Assembly: GCF_004365705.1 (NCBI RefSeq)
Contig: NZ_SOBN01000003.1
Span: forward strand, 496,001 to 560,000
Direction of reading: 5' to 3'
Origin: Streptomyces sp. 846.5
Lineage (GTDB): Bacteria > Actinomycetota > Actinomycetes > Streptomycetales > Streptomycetaceae
DNA: 64,000 bases
In this document: positions 1-11,691 of the stretch, piece by piece
Layout of the letters: each line of letters begins with the position of its first letter
Position numbering within the stretch: the first letter of the stretch is position 1
Position numbers and translations under genes: made by a program
Notes under the pieces: model-generated
The model's input: only the letters and a program-made list of their open reading frames with translations
Told to the model about the DNA's origin: nothing
The model's database searches: none

Positions 1-302
1 CAGCAGGAGGCGCCACCACCTGGATCATGGCCCAGGCCATGATCAACATGGGTGCGGTGCTGGGACTCCTCCCCATCGCGGGGGTCCCGCTCCCGATGTT
101 CTCCTACGGGGGTTCGGCGTTGCTGCCGACCATGTTCGCGGTAGGGATGCTGCTCTGCTTCGCACGCAGCGAACCCGCCGCCAGGGCTGCTCTCGCCGCC
201 CGGAGCAAGCGGACACGCAAGAACGCCCTGGGCAGACTCATCGGTCTGCCCCAACGGACCATCGCGCGGCTCGGGAAGGCCCGGCAGCGCAGGGAGCGGT
301 GA
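1..302 (+). CDS. ftsW: FtsW, C-terminal fragment (lipid II polymerase, SEDS family)
   Basis: This is the 3' end of ftsW, cut by the window edge; the reading frame is open from base 3. FtsW is the SEDS-family membrane glycosyltransferase that polymerises septal peptidoglycan with its partner PBP. The visible part holds the last membrane segments, with the family-typical stretches GLLPIAGVPLPMFSYGGSAL and TWIMAQAMINMGA, followed by a basic cytoplasmic tail rich in Arg and Lys. It ends 6 nt before murG, as in other actinobacterial dcw clusters. The SEDS identity is clear. The choice of FtsW over RodA rests on position next to murG and ftsQ. Confidence 0.9.
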   Translation, partial: AGGATTWIMAQAMINMGAVLGLLPIAGVPLPMFSYGGSALLPTMFAVGMLLCFARSEPAARAALAARSKRTRKNALGRLIGLPQRTIARLGKARQRRER

Positions 303-308
303 ATTTCG

Positions 309-1403
309 GTGCATGTCGTACTCGCCGGCGGGGGGACCGCCGGTCACATCGAGCCCGCGCTCGCCCTTGCGGACGCACTGCGCAGGAACGACCCCACGAT
401 CGGGATCACGGCGCTGGGCACGGAACGCGGCCTGGAGACCAGACTGGTCCCGGAACGCGGCTACGAACTGGCACTGATCCCCGCCGTACCGCTGCCGCGC
501 AAGCCCACCCCGGAACTGATCACCGTTCCGGGCCGGCTGCGCGGAACGGTCAAGGCGGTCCAGGACATCCTGGAGCGCACCAAGGCGGACGCGGTGGTCG
601 GCTTCGGCGGCTATGTCGCCATGCCGGCCTATCTCGCGGCCAAGCGGGCCCGGGTCCCGATCGTGGTGCACGAGGCCAACGCCCGCCCCGGGCTGGCCAA
701 CAAGGTCGGCGCCCGCTACAGCGACTTCGTCGCCGTCAGCACCCCGGACAGCAAGCTGCGGGACTCCCGCTACATCGGCATCCCGCTGCGCCGCACCATC
801 GCCACCCTGGACCGCAACGCGGCCCGTCCCGAGGCCCGTGCCTACTTCGGCCTGGACCAGCGGCTGCCCACGCTGCTGGTCTCCGGCGGCTCCCAGGGCG
901 CGCGCCGCCTCAACGAGACCGTCCAGGCCATCGCGCCGCGGCTGCAGCAGTACGGGGTGCAGATCCTGCACGCCGTCGGTCCCAAGAACGAACTGCCCGC
1001 CATCGACGACGTCCCGGGCATGCCGCCCTACCGGGTGCTGCCCTACGTCGACCGGATGGACCTCGCCTACGCCGCCGCCGACATGATGCTCTGCCGGGCC
1101 GGGGCGATGACCGTCGCCGAGCTGTCGGCGGTCGGGCTGCCCGGTGCCTACGTCCCGCTGCCGATCGGCAACGGCGAGCAGCGGCTCAACGCCCAGCCGG
1201 TGGTCCGGGCCGGCGGCGGGCTGCTGGTGGACGACGCCGAGCTGACCCCGGAGTGGGTGATCGACAATCTGCTGCCGGTGCTGACGGACCCGCAGCGGCT
1301 GTGGGACATGAGCCGGGCGGCCGCCGAGTTCGGGCGCCGGGACGCCGACGAGCTGCTGGTGGGCATGGTCTACGAGGCCATCGCCGCGCACCGCCGTGCC
1401 TGA
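309..1403 (+). CDS. murG: MurG, UDP-GlcNAc:lipid I N-acetylglucosaminyltransferase
   Basis: MurG converts lipid I to lipid II at the inner face of the membrane, the last cytoplasmic step of peptidoglycan precursor synthesis. The 364-aa product has the expected length. It begins with the glycine-rich loop [18 protein letters not shown], has the second loop [13 protein letters not shown] near residue 195, and the donor-site region [19 protein letters not shown] followed by [12 protein letters not shown]. The GTG start gives the classical N-terminus MHVVLAGGG. It overlaps ftsQ by 8 nt, indicating translational coupling. Confidence 0.97.
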   Translation: MHVVLAGGGTAGHIEPALALADALRRNDPTIGITALGTERGLETRLVPERGYELALIPAVPLPRKPTPELITVPGRLRGTVKAVQDILERTKADAVVGFGGYVAMPAYLAAKRARVPIVVHEANARPGLANKVGARYSDFVAVSTPDSKLRDSRYIGIPLRRTIATLDRNAARPEARAYFGLDQRLPTLLVSGGSQGARRLNETVQAIAPRLQQYGVQILHAVGPKNELPAIDDVPGMPPYRVLPYVDRMDLAYAAADMMLCRAGAMTVAELSAVGLPGAYVPLPIGNGEQRLNAQPVVRAGGGLLVDDAELTPEWVIDNLLPVLTDPQRLWDMSRAAAEFGRRDADELLVGMVYEAIAAHRRA

Positions 1404-2229
1404 CGCCCGGCCGGCCGCCGACGCCCTCTCGGCCGCTGCGGCCGTCTCGGACGTCCCGGTCGGGGAGCAGCCGGACGCCGCCGGGGCCGAGGAGGCCCCG
1501 GCGGCGGCGCCGCGCGTCCCGCTGCGGCTGTCCCGGCGCGGCTTCGCCGTGCTGGGGCTGCTGCTGGCGGCGGTGCTGGGCGCGGTCTGCTGGCTGGTGT
1601 GGTTCTCGTCGGTGCTGGACGTCAGGACCGTCAGGGTGAGCGGCAACCAGGTGCTGACCACGGATCAGGTGCTCGCCGCGGCCGCGGTCCCGCTCGGCGG
1701 GCCGCTGGAGCGGCTGGACACTGGCGCGGTACGGGCCCGGGTGCTCAAGGCGCTGCCCAGGGCGGCCGACGCACAGGTCGGCACCTCGCTGCCGCACACC
1801 GTGCAGATCCGGATCACCGAGCGCCAGGCGATCGCCGCGATCAGGGGTTCCGACGGCGTCTACACCCAGGTCGACGCGGCGGGGGTACGCTTCGCCACCG
1901 GCCGTCAGGCCCCGAACGGCGTGCCGGTGGTCGAACTGTCGCTCTCCGCCGCGGGGCGGGGAGCGCTCGCGGTCTTCCCCGAACAGGCCCTGGTCGCCGC
2001 GGCGGTGGATGTCGCCAAAGCCCTTCCGGTCGCGGTTTCCAAGCAGACCAGGTCGGTCGTCGTGCATTCGTACGACGATCTGGAACTGCAACTCGCGGAC
2101 GGTTCCAAGGTGCTGTGGGGAAGTTCTGAACAGGACGCGCGAAAAGCCGTTGTGCTCACTGCGCTGCTCCGGCAGAAGGGCACGTCGTACGACGTCAGCG
2201 CACCCGATGAGCCGGCTGTGCGACATTGA
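1396..2229 (+). CDS. ftsQ: FtsQ/DivIB cell division protein
   Basis: This bitopic divisome protein links early and late division proteins. The 277-aa product has a disordered Ala/Pro-rich cytoplasmic N-terminus, one membrane segment at about residues 53-75, and a POTRA domain starting with [20 protein letters not shown], which is typical of actinobacterial FtsQ. An FtsQ/DivIB domain follows, containing [10 protein letters not shown] and a GVRFATG segment. The GTG start lies inside the end of murG. Its position between murG and ftsZ supports the identification. About 300 nt without a gene follow, holding the ftsZ promoter region. Confidence 0.93.
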   Translation: MPDARPAADALSAAAAVSDVPVGEQPDAAGAEEAPAAAPRVPLRLSRRGFAVLGLLLAAVLGAVCWLVWFSSVLDVRTVRVSGNQVLTTDQVLAAAAVPLGGPLERLDTGAVRARVLKALPRAADAQVGTSLPHTVQIRITERQAIAAIRGSDGVYTQVDAAGVRFATGRQAPNGVPVVELSLSAAGRGALAVFPEQALVAAAVDVAKALPVAVSKQTRSVVVHSYDDLELQLADGSKVLWGSSEQDARKAVVLTALLRQKGTSYDVSAPDEPAVRH

Positions 2230-2364
2230 GTCCGAGAACCCGTCGGCGGTGCGGTGTTGACGGACTGCCAGTTCCTCCCCGAATCTGGGTGGCCACCCCG
2301 GGTGAAAGTCCGGCACATTGATCACATAGCATCACAAGAAAAAAGCGCAGGCTCGGCGTGTCCG

Positions 2365-2393
2365 TTGAACGGGCAGGCTCTGAGACCTAGTGT
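2365..2393 (+). promoter_or_regulatory. Candidate ftsZ promoter (TTGAAC-17-TAGTGT)
   Basis: TTGAAC at 2365-2370 and TAGTGT at 2388-2393 are separated by exactly 17 nt. This is a good match to the vegetative sigma-factor consensus of Streptomyces, placed about 130 nt before the ftsZ start. Streptomyces ftsZ is known to have several promoters between ftsQ and ftsZ, one of them sporulation-specific. I cannot assign this one to a growth phase from sequence. Confidence 0.5.
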
Positions 2394-2430
2394 CCTGTGA
2401 CAGTAGATGATGGAAGAGTGACAGAGCATT

Positions 2431-2455
2431 AACCCTAAACCTCAGGTTCAGGGTT
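2431..2455. promoter_or_regulatory. 25-bp palindrome upstream of ftsZ
   Basis: Two 12-bp arms, AACCCTAAACCT at 2431-2442 and AGGTTCAGGGTT at 2444-2455, are inverted around a single C with one mismatch. The element lies downstream of the candidate promoter and 70 nt before the ftsZ GTG, in the untranslated leader. It could be an operator or an mRNA hairpin. The arms are not GC-rich, unlike the surrounding DNA. Confidence 0.55.
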
Positions 2456-2525
2456 CGGGTCAGGGCCTCGCGTTCAGAGTTCCCGCCCCTTCGGCACCGT
2501 ACATCCGAGGCGAGAGGCCTTCGAC

Positions 2526-3743
2526 GTGGCAGCACCCCAGAACTACCTCGCAGTCATCAAAGTCGTCGGCATCGGCGGCGGTGGCGTCAATGCCATCAAC
2601 CGGATGATCGAGGTCGGGCTCAAGGGCGTCGAGTTCATCGCGATCAACACCGATGCACAGGCCCTCCTGATGAGCGACGCGGACGTCAAGCTCGACGTCG
2701 GCCGTGAGCTCACCCGCGGCCTCGGAGCCGGAGCCAACCCCGACGTCGGCGCCAAGGCCGCCGAGGACCACCGCGAGGAGATCGAGGAGGTCCTCAAGGG
2801 GGCCGACATGGTCTTCGTCACCGCAGGCGAGGGCGGCGGCACCGGCACCGGCGGCGCGCCCGTGGTGGCCAACATCGCCCGCACCCTCGGCGCGCTCACC
2901 ATCGGCGTGGTCACCCGCCCCTTCACCTTCGAGGGCCGGCGCCGCGCCAACCAGGCCGAGGACGGCATCGCACAGCTGCGCGAAGAGGTCGACACCCTCA
3001 TCGTGATCCCCAACGACCGGCTGCTGTCCATCTCGGACCGCCAGGTCAGCGTCCTGGACGCGTTCCGCTCCGCCGACCAGGTGCTGCTCTCCGGCGTCCA
3101 GGGCATCACCGACCTGATCACCACCCCGGGTCTGATCAACCTGGACTTCGCCGACGTCAAGTCGGTCATGTCGGACGCCGGTTCGGCGCTGATGGGCATC
3201 GGCTCCGCCCGGGGCGAGGACCGCGCCAAGGCGGCGGCCGTGATGGCGATCTCCTCGCCGCTGCTGGAGGCGTCCATCGACGGCGCGCGCGGCGTGCTGC
3301 TCTCCATCTCCGGCGGCTCCGACCTCGGTCTCTTCGAGATCAACGAGTCGGCGCAGCTGGTCAGCGAGGCCGCGCACCCCGAGGCCAACATCATCTTCGG
3401 TGCGGTCATCGACGACGCCCTCGGCGACGAGGTCCGGGTCACCGTGATCGCGGCCGGCTTCGACGGCGGCGCGCCGCCCACCATCGTCCGCGAGCCGGTG
3501 GTGCGTTCGACCAACTCGGCCACCCCGCCGCCGCAGCAGGACCGGGCCGGCGAGTACAACCGGGCGGGCTCCACCGCCGCCGGGCGCAGCGTCCACACCA
3601 TCGGCAGCGTCCCGCGCGCCGAGGAGCCGCCGCGCCACGTCGAGCCGCAGGCCCCGCCGATGCCGCCGCACGTGCCGCAGACCCGGCCGCCCTACGTGGA
3701 CAGCCCGGCCGAGGAGCTGGACGTCCCGGACTTCTTGAAGTAA
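2526..3743 (+). CDS. ftsZ: FtsZ, tubulin-like division GTPase
   Basis: FtsZ polymerises into the cytokinetic ring; in Streptomyces it builds vegetative cross-walls and sporulation septa. The 405-aa protein carries the nucleotide-binding start [17 protein letters not shown], the tubulin signature [16 protein letters not shown] near residues 103-117, the T7 synergy loop region [12 protein letters not shown] with NLDFAD, a disordered Pro/Arg-rich linker from about residue 320, and the C-terminal peptide ELDVPDFLK, which in actinobacteria binds SepF. The GTG start is preceded by GAGAGG. Length and domain order are normal. Confidence 0.98.
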   Translation: MAAPQNYLAVIKVVGIGGGGVNAINRMIEVGLKGVEFIAINTDAQALLMSDADVKLDVGRELTRGLGAGANPDVGAKAAEDHREEIEEVLKGADMVFVTAGEGGGTGTGGAPVVANIARTLGALTIGVVTRPFTFEGRRRANQAEDGIAQLREEVDTLIVIPNDRLLSISDRQVSVLDAFRSADQVLLSGVQGITDLITTPGLINLDFADVKSVMSDAGSALMGIGSARGEDRAKAAAVMAISSPLLEASIDGARGVLLSISGGSDLGLFEINESAQLVSEAAHPEANIIFGAVIDDALGDEVRVTVIAAGFDGGAPPTIVREPVVRSTNSATPPPQQDRAGEYNRAGSTAAGRSVHTIGSVPRAEEPPRHVEPQAPPMPPHVPQTRPPYVDSPAEELDVPDFLK

Positions 3744-3755
3744 CCGGAGCCGCAC

Positions 3756-3761
3756 TAGGCT
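3756..3761 (+). promoter_or_regulatory. -10 box TAGGCT, leaderless start of pgeF
   Basis: TAGGCT is followed by exactly 7 nt and then the ATG at 3769. Transcription would start at or next to the A of the start codon, giving a leaderless mRNA. No Shine-Dalgarno sequence is present. Confidence 0.45.
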
Positions 3762-3768
3762 GATCATC

Positions 3769-4512
3769 ATGATCGGCCAGCGACTCACCCTTGACGACCG
3801 TGCTCACTTCGCCTTCACCGACCGGTGGGGCGGGGTGAGCACTTCGTCGTTCCAGGAGCTGAACCTCGGCGGCGCGGTCGGCGACGACTCCGCCGCGGTC
3901 CGCGAGAACCGGCGGCTCGCCGCCACCGGCCTCGGCCTCGACCCGGCCGATGTGGCCTGGATGAACCAGGTGCACGGCAGGGAGGTCGCCGAGGTGGCCG
4001 GGCGCCAGCCCAACGGCACCGCCCCCACCGCGGACGCACTGGTCGGCGCCGGTCCCGGGCAGGCGCTCGCGGTGCTGACCGCGGACTGCGTCCCGGTGCT
4101 GCTCGCCGATCCGGTCGCCGGAGTCGTCGGCGCCGCCCACGCGGGCCGTCCCGGACTGGCCGCCGGAGTGGTCCCGGCGGCCGTCGCCGCCATGCTGGAG
4201 CTGGGCGCCGAGGCGGGCCGGATCACCGCCGCGATCGGGCCCTCGGTCTGCGGCCGGTGTTATGAAGTACCCGTGAGTCTTCGCGCCGAGGTCGCCGGGG
4301 TCGAGCCCGCGACCTGGTCCGAGACCAGCTGGGGGACACCGGCGCTGGACCTCCCGGCCGGGGTCGCGGCCCAACTCGGCGCGCTGGGCGTCACCGTCGC
4401 CGACCTCCCGCACATCTGCACGATGGAATCGCCGAACCACTTCTCCTACCGCCGCGAGCAGCGCACCGGCCGCCTCGCGGGCTATGTCTGGCTGAACGGA
4501 ACCCCCTCATGA
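3769..4512 (+). CDS. pgeF: PgeF/YlmD-family purine nucleoside phosphorylase (laccase domain)
   Basis: This family was called multicopper polyphenol oxidase (DUF152); characterised members act on purine nucleosides or edit peptidoglycan precursors. The 247-aa product shows the metal-site residues in MNQVHGREV, TADCVPVLLAD and AAHAGRPGLAAG, and CGRCYEV near the middle, with the C-terminal NHFSYRREQRTGRLAGYVWL. Actinobacterial dcw clusters carry this gene directly after ftsZ. It overlaps the next gene by 4 nt (ATGA). The actual substrate in this organism is inferred from the family only. Confidence 0.88.
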   Translation: MIGQRLTLDDRAHFAFTDRWGGVSTSSFQELNLGGAVGDDSAAVRENRRLAATGLGLDPADVAWMNQVHGREVAEVAGRQPNGTAPTADALVGAGPGQALAVLTADCVPVLLADPVAGVVGAAHAGRPGLAAGVVPAAVAAMLELGAEAGRITAAIGPSVCGRCYEVPVSLRAEVAGVEPATWSETSWGTPALDLPAGVAAQLGALGVTVADLPHICTMESPNHFSYRREQRTGRLAGYVWLNGTPS

Positions 4513-5243
4513 CCGACCCGCAGTCGCGCCTGGCCGAGTTGACCGCCAACCTGGCCGCTGTGGAGCGGCGCGTGGCCGACGCCTGCGCCGCGGCCGGGCG
4601 CTCCCGGGACGAGGTCACCCTGATCGTGGTGACCAAGACCTACCCGGCCTCGGACGTCAGGCTGCTCTCCTCGCTCGGGGTGCGGAACGTCGCCGAGAAC
4701 CGTGACCAGGACGCCGGTCCGAAGGCGCTGGAATGCCGCGATCTGCCCCTTGTCTGGCATTTCGTCGGCCAATTGCAGACCAATAAGGTCCGTTCTGTTC
4801 TGAAGTACGCGGACATGGTGCATTCTGTCGACCGGATCAGACTGGTCGACGCCCTCTCCGTCGAAGTCCAGAAGTCGGAACGCCCCGAATTGGGATGCCT
4901 TATCCAGGTCGCTCTGGAGGGCGATCCCGAGCCGGGCGCGGCCCACCGCGGCGGCGCCCGCCCCGAACAGGTGCTCCAGCTCGCCGATGCGCTGGCCGAC
5001 GCCCCAGGTCTGCGACTTGACGGCGTGATGGCTGTGGCGCCTCTGCGCGGCCGGTACGCCGGTGACCCCGCGGGTGCTTTCGCGCGCCTTGTGGAAATCG
5101 CATCTCTGGTGCACCGTCAGCATCCGGCTGCCACGATGGTCTCCGCAGGGATGAGCGGCGACTTGGAACAGGCGATCGCAGCAGGGGCGACACATGTGCG
5201 CGTCGGTACGGCGGTACTGGGTGTCCGGCCGCCCCTCGGGTAA
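4509..5243 (+). CDS. YggS/PROSC-family pyridoxal-phosphate homeostasis protein
   Basis: This small fold-type III PLP-binding protein without catalytic activity of its own keeps free pyridoxal phosphate in balance. Of the 244 residues, the PLP lysine is K43 in LIVVTKTYPASDVRLL. VAENRDQDAGPK corresponds to the GEN segment of the family, VWHFVGQLQTNKVRSV is the classical HFIGxLQxNK motif, and MVSAGMSGDLEQAIAAGATHVRVGTA is the phosphate-binding end (quoted only in part by family recall). It is translationally coupled to pgeF and precedes sepF, the usual ylmDEF order of Gram-positives. Confidence 0.9.
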   Translation: MTDPQSRLAELTANLAAVERRVADACAAAGRSRDEVTLIVVTKTYPASDVRLLSSLGVRNVAENRDQDAGPKALECRDLPLVWHFVGQLQTNKVRSVLKYADMVHSVDRIRLVDALSVEVQKSERPELGCLIQVALEGDPEPGAAHRGGARPEQVLQLADALADAPGLRLDGVMAVAPLRGRYAGDPAGAFARLVEIASLVHRQHPAATMVSAGMSGDLEQAIAAGATHVRVGTAVLGVRPPLG

Positions 5244-5396
5244 CGTCACCGGTTAGAAGATCAGATCGCAGAACAAATCAGGACAAGTAGGAATCTCCCC
5301 TGCATCGCGGGGTCAGACCGTGGATCGTAGAACCACCTCGCGCGAGCGGGGCGGCCGGTGACGGACCCGATCCACCACAGAGCGGAGGACAGGAGT

Positions 5397-5984
5397 ATGG
5401 CCAGCGCACTGCGCAGGATGGCGGAATACCTCGGCCTCGTGGAGGACGAACGCTACGACGTTCAGGGTTACGACCCGGACGACGAGGACTACGGCCCCGA
5501 GCCCGAACCGATTCGCAATGCCGCCCGCACCGAGGAGGTACCCCGCCCCGCCCCCGCGCCGGTAGCGCAGCCGGCGGCCGCGGCGGTCGTCGCCCCGATG
5601 CGGTCGGAGCCGAGGATGGCGCCAGTGTCGTCCATCACACCTGAACGTCGTCACGTGGAGAAGAGTGCCCCGGTGATCATGCCCAAGGCCGCCTCCGAGC
5701 GGGAGCCCTACCGGATCACGACACTTCATCCCCGAACCTACAACGAGGCCCGTACCATCGGGGAACACTTCCGTGAGAGCACCCCGGTGATCATGAATCT
5801 CACGGAGATGGACGACACGGATGCCAAGCGCCTCGTAGACTTCGCGGCTGGACTGGTCTTCGGTCTCCACGGCAGCATCGAACGCGTGACTCAGAAGGTG
5901 TTCCTTCTGTCTCCTGCTAACGTCGATGTAACGGCGGAGGACAAGGCCAGGATCGCCGAGGGTGGGTTCTTCAACCAGAGCTGA
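5397..5984 (+). CDS. sepF: SepF, FtsZ membrane anchor
   Basis: SepF tethers FtsZ polymers to the membrane through an N-terminal amphipathic helix and a dimerising core. I chose ATG 5397 because it gives [18 protein letters not shown], the conserved membrane-targeting helix, and has GGAGG 8 nt upstream; an in-frame GTG at 5358 would add 13 residues. A disordered acidic and Ala/Pro linker follows, then the C-terminal SepF core from [20 protein letters not shown] to the [16 protein letters not shown] stretch. The product is 195 aa, normal for Streptomyces SepF1. Confidence 0.95.
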   Translation: MASALRRMAEYLGLVEDERYDVQGYDPDDEDYGPEPEPIRNAARTEEVPRPAPAPVAQPAAAAVVAPMRSEPRMAPVSSITPERRHVEKSAPVIMPKAASEREPYRITTLHPRTYNEARTIGEHFRESTPVIMNLTEMDDTDAKRLVDFAAGLVFGLHGSIERVTQKVFLLSPANVDVTAEDKARIAEGGFFNQS

Positions 5985-6080
5985 CCAGAGCAGGACGATA
6001 CGTGCGGATCACGTGACGCCGGGTAGCGGGGCTTCCGCTCCCGGCGGGCAGGCAGCAGGACGAGTTCGAGGGGACGAGCG

Positions 6081-6368
6081 GTGAACGTTGTATGGCAGGT
6101 GCTGTACATCGTGCTGATGGTTTTCTTCGTCATCCTGTTGGCCCGGCTCGTGATGGACTGGGTGCAACAACTAGCCCGCGAATGGCGGCCCGGCCGCGGG
6201 ATGATTGTTGTGCTGGAGTGCATCTACACCGTCACCGATCCACCACTCAAACTGCTGAGGCGGTTCATCCCGCCGCTGCGGTTCGGGGGCGTGGCGCTCG
6301 ACCTGTCCTTCCTCGTACTGATCATCATTGTTTCGATCCTGATCTCCGTCGTGCAGGGGGCCATGTGA
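6081..6368 (+). CDS. YggT/YlmG-family membrane protein
   Basis: This 95-aa protein has two hydrophobic segments (about residues 3-24 and 68-92) separated by a conserved loop ending CIYTVTDPPLKLLRRFIPP, the hallmark of YggT. Family members sit between sepF and divIVA in Gram-positives and have been linked to nucleoid or thylakoid organisation and envelope function. The mechanism is unknown. The GTG start is preceded by GAGGGGA. The next gene, divIVA, begins 46 nt downstream. Confidence 0.9.
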   Translation: MNVVWQVLYIVLMVFFVILLARLVMDWVQQLAREWRPGRGMIVVLECIYTVTDPPLKLLRRFIPPLRFGGVALDLSFLVLIIIVSILISVVQGAM

Positions 6369-6414
6369 ACCCCGCAGGCCGCCGATTGTCCGACGATCAC
6401 GTTGAGGTGAAGAG

Positions 6415-7665
6415 ATGCCATTGACCCCCGAGGACGTGCGGAACAAGCAGTTCACGACCGTCCGCCTCCGCGAAGGCTATGACGAGGACGAGGTCGATGC
6501 CTTCCTCGACGAGGTCGAAGGAGAGCTGACCCGACTGCTCCGCGAGAACGAGGACCTGCGCGCCAAACTGGCCGCCGCGACTCGCGCGGCCGCGCAGAAC
6601 CAGCAGAACATGCGCAAGGAGCAGGACCAGCACCAGCGCCCCGGCCCCCCGGTGCCGGCCGCCATATCTGGTCCGCCCGTGCCGCAGCAGGGCATGCCGC
6701 CGCAGATGCAGCAGCCCGGCCAGATGCAGCAGCAGGGCCAGATGCAGGGCCAGATGCAGCAGCAGATGGGCCAGCCCGGCCCGCCGCAGCTGCCGAGTGG
6801 CGCCCCGCAGCTCCAGGGCCCGCCCCAGCTCCAGGGCGGCACCATGGGCGGCCAGCAGGGCTTCGGCCAGCAGATGCAGCAGCCCGGCCAGATGATGCAG
6901 CCGCAGGGCCAGATGCAGCAGCAGCAGATGGGCGGCCTGCAGCAGATGCAGCAGCCGCACTTCCCGCAGCAGCAGGGCCAGAACAACGACAGCGCCGCCC
7001 GCGTGCTGGCGCTCGCCCAGCAGACCGCGGACCAGGCCATCGCCGAGGCGCGGTCCGAGGCCAACAAGATCGTCGGTGAGGCCCGCAGCCGCGCCGAGGG
7101 TCTGGAGCGCGACGCCCGTGCCAAGGCCGACGCCCTGGAGCGGGACGCGCAGGAGAAGCACCGCGTCGCGATGGGCTCCCTGGAGTCCGCCCGCGCCACG
7201 CTGGAGCGCAAGGTCGAGGACCTGCGTGCCTTCGAGCGCGAGTACCGCACCCGGCTGAAGTCCTACCTGGAGACCCAGCTCCGTCAGCTGGAGTCGCAGG
7301 CGGACGACTCGCTGGCGCCTCCGCGCCAGCCGGCCACCGCGTCGCTGCCGCCGTCCTCCATGTCCCAGCCGTCGATGTCGCAGCCGTCGATGAGCCCGGT
7401 CGGCGCGTCGCCCATGGGCGGGCAGACCTTCGGCGGACAGCAGAGCTTCGGTGGTCAGCAGAGCTTCGGCGGCGGCCAGCAGCAGCCCAGCTTCGGCGGG
7501 AACAGCTTCAACCCGGGCGCCCAGCACCAGAGCGTCGGCGGCCAGCAGCAGATGGCTCCCGCCGCGATGACGCAGCCGATGGCCGCGGTCCGCCCGCAGC
7601 CCCCGCTGCAGCAGGCCCCGCAGCCGATGCGCGGCTTCCTGATCGACCAGGACGACGAGGGCTGA
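6415..7665 (+). CDS. divIVA: DivIVA (Wag31-like) polar growth determinant
   Basis: DivIVA marks hyphal tips and recruits the polarisome for apical growth in actinomycetes. The 416-aa protein has the N-terminal membrane-binding domain MPLTPEDVRNKQF with DEDEVDAFLDEVE, a long Gln/Pro/Met-rich low-complexity insert at about residues 60-190, the second coiled coil (about 195-300, AEARSEANKIVGEARSRAEG), and another Gln/Gly-rich tail. The long insert is typical of Streptomyces. The CAG-rich repeats in DNA come from coding low complexity and are not a mobile repeat. Confidence 0.96.
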   Translation: MPLTPEDVRNKQFTTVRLREGYDEDEVDAFLDEVEGELTRLLRENEDLRAKLAAATRAAAQNQQNMRKEQDQHQRPGPPVPAAISGPPVPQQGMPPQMQQPGQMQQQGQMQGQMQQQMGQPGPPQLPSGAPQLQGPPQLQGGTMGGQQGFGQQMQQPGQMMQPQGQMQQQQMGGLQQMQQPHFPQQQGQNNDSAARVLALAQQTADQAIAEARSEANKIVGEARSRAEGLERDARAKADALERDAQEKHRVAMGSLESARATLERKVEDLRAFEREYRTRLKSYLETQLRQLESQADDSLAPPRQPATASLPPSSMSQPSMSQPSMSPVGASPMGGQTFGGQQSFGGQQSFGGGQQQPSFGGNSFNPGAQHQSVGGQQQMAPAAMTQPMAAVRPQPPLQQAPQPMRGFLIDQDDEG

Positions 7666-7692
7666 CCCCAGCCTTCTGAGCCCACTACCGCA

Positions 7693-7738
7693 GGCCTCTG
7701 CCGGAACGTTCCGGCAGAGGCCCGCGGTTTTTGTTTTT
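7693..7738 (+). terminator. Rho-independent terminator of the divIVA transcript
   Basis: A perfect 30-bp palindrome (two 15-bp arms beginning GGCCTCTGCCGGAAC, 7693-7722) is followed shortly by a T-rich run, TTTTTGTTTTT, ending at 7738. It lies 28 nt after the divIVA stop. Confidence 0.85.
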
Positions 7739-7810
7739 AGGGGCGCGGGGAACTGCGCGATCAGCCCCCTACGTAGGTGCATGGTTGGCAGCGCAGTTCC
7801 CCGCGCCCCT
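7739..7810. repeat. Dispersed 72-bp inverted-repeat element, copy 1
   Basis: The element begins AGGGGCGCGGGGAACTGCGC and ends with the exact reverse complement of those 20 bases; the roughly 32-bp centre includes AGGTGCATGGTTGG. Related copies are at 7861, 22423, 28723 (different centre) and 58361 (one arm only). It lies between the convergent genes divIVA and ileS. It can fold into a long hairpin and may act as a two-way terminator. Confidence 0.8.
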
Positions 7811-7860
7811 GGGGTAGTAGGGGGGTGCTCTTTTGCACAAGAGGACCATGCACCTACAGA

Positions 7861-7932
7861 AGGGGCGCGGGGAACTGCGCGACCAGCCCCCTACGGAGGT
7901 GCATGGTTGGCAGCGCAGTTCCCCGCGCCCCT
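7861..7932. repeat. Dispersed 72-bp inverted-repeat element, copy 2
   Basis: This is nearly identical to copy 1 over its whole length, including the centre, and in the same orientation 122 bp downstream. The stretch between them carries a reverse-complement piece of the centre (ACCATGCACCTAC at about 7846-7858). The element ends 14 bp before the ileS stop codon. Confidence 0.8.
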
Positions 7933-7946
7933 AGGTGGTAACGGGG

Positions 7947-11090
<3,144 letters not shown>

Positions 11091-11149
11091 GAGGCGGTTC
11101 CTCCGGCGGGCGCGTCCGAGCTGTGCGGCTTCCGACGAAGGGACGAGGC

Positions 11150-11400
11150 CGAGTGCTGCGGGCCCCGCGGTACCACCCTTCTTGGCTGCGGCACGCGGAC
11201 GCGCCGAGCCCCCTCATTAGGGGTTGCTGCCGGTTCTACTCGGACCGCCGCTCTCCTGGAGAGAGTGCAGTGCGGTGCCTTTCCTCCGACGGCTCCGGGG
11301 TGATCTTCCCGTCGCGCACACCCCCGGGCTTCCACCAACCCCGGGTCGCTCTCGGCTGCGTTCGGCGGTACTCGTCCCCATCCACGCCTTGCAGCCCCGA
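11150..11400 (-). promoter_or_regulatory. T-box riboswitch leader of ileS (isoleucine specifier ATC)
   Basis: Read on the minus strand, the leader starts with GGGGACGAGTACCG (11380-11367), the usual 5' side of stem I. It has an ATC codon (11304-11302) in the specifier-loop context GGGAAGATCACC, and carries the T-box consensus AAGGGTGGTACCGCGG at 11180-11165, which pairs with the tRNA acceptor end. No terminator T-run follows. A GGAGGAA ribosome site sits just before the ileS ATG, so control is probably translational, as in other actinobacterial ileS T-boxes. Uncharged tRNA-Ile would expose the ribosome site and raise IleRS synthesis. Confidence 0.9.
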
Positions 11401-11691
11401 GTCTATAGGGCCGGGCAAGAAGATTTTCCGCGCCCGGCACGACCCGCGCGCCGGTGACGCACCAGTATCGATGACAGAAGGCGATTATCAGGTCACGTTC
11501 TGGGCACACATCCGTCGAGCCGGACGTGAGTCAGCAACCCGTGAGCTCCGTTGCGGTATGTCCCATTGTGGATGCATTCAGTACGCATTATCGTTCCGGC
11601 ACCATGTCTTGCCACGGCGTGGCGCCACCCAGCAGCTTCAGTCAGTCGCAGCACGCAGACGCAAACGCACTCTCGCAAAGGGGTCATACGC
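11401..11691. other. Intergenic stretch between divergent ileS leader and dksA-like gene
   Basis: A minus-strand TATAGA at 11407-11402 could be the -10 box of the ileS leader, but no matching -35 is visible. The rest of the stretch shows no convincing small gene; open frames here lack ribosome sites and family resemblance. The plus-strand gene begins at 11692. Confidence 0.4.

Noticed and set aside
6640..7660. CAG-rich repeated DNA as a possible repeat array
   Set aside because: It is the Gln/Pro/Met- and Gln/Gly-rich coding low complexity of divIVA, normal for Streptomyces.
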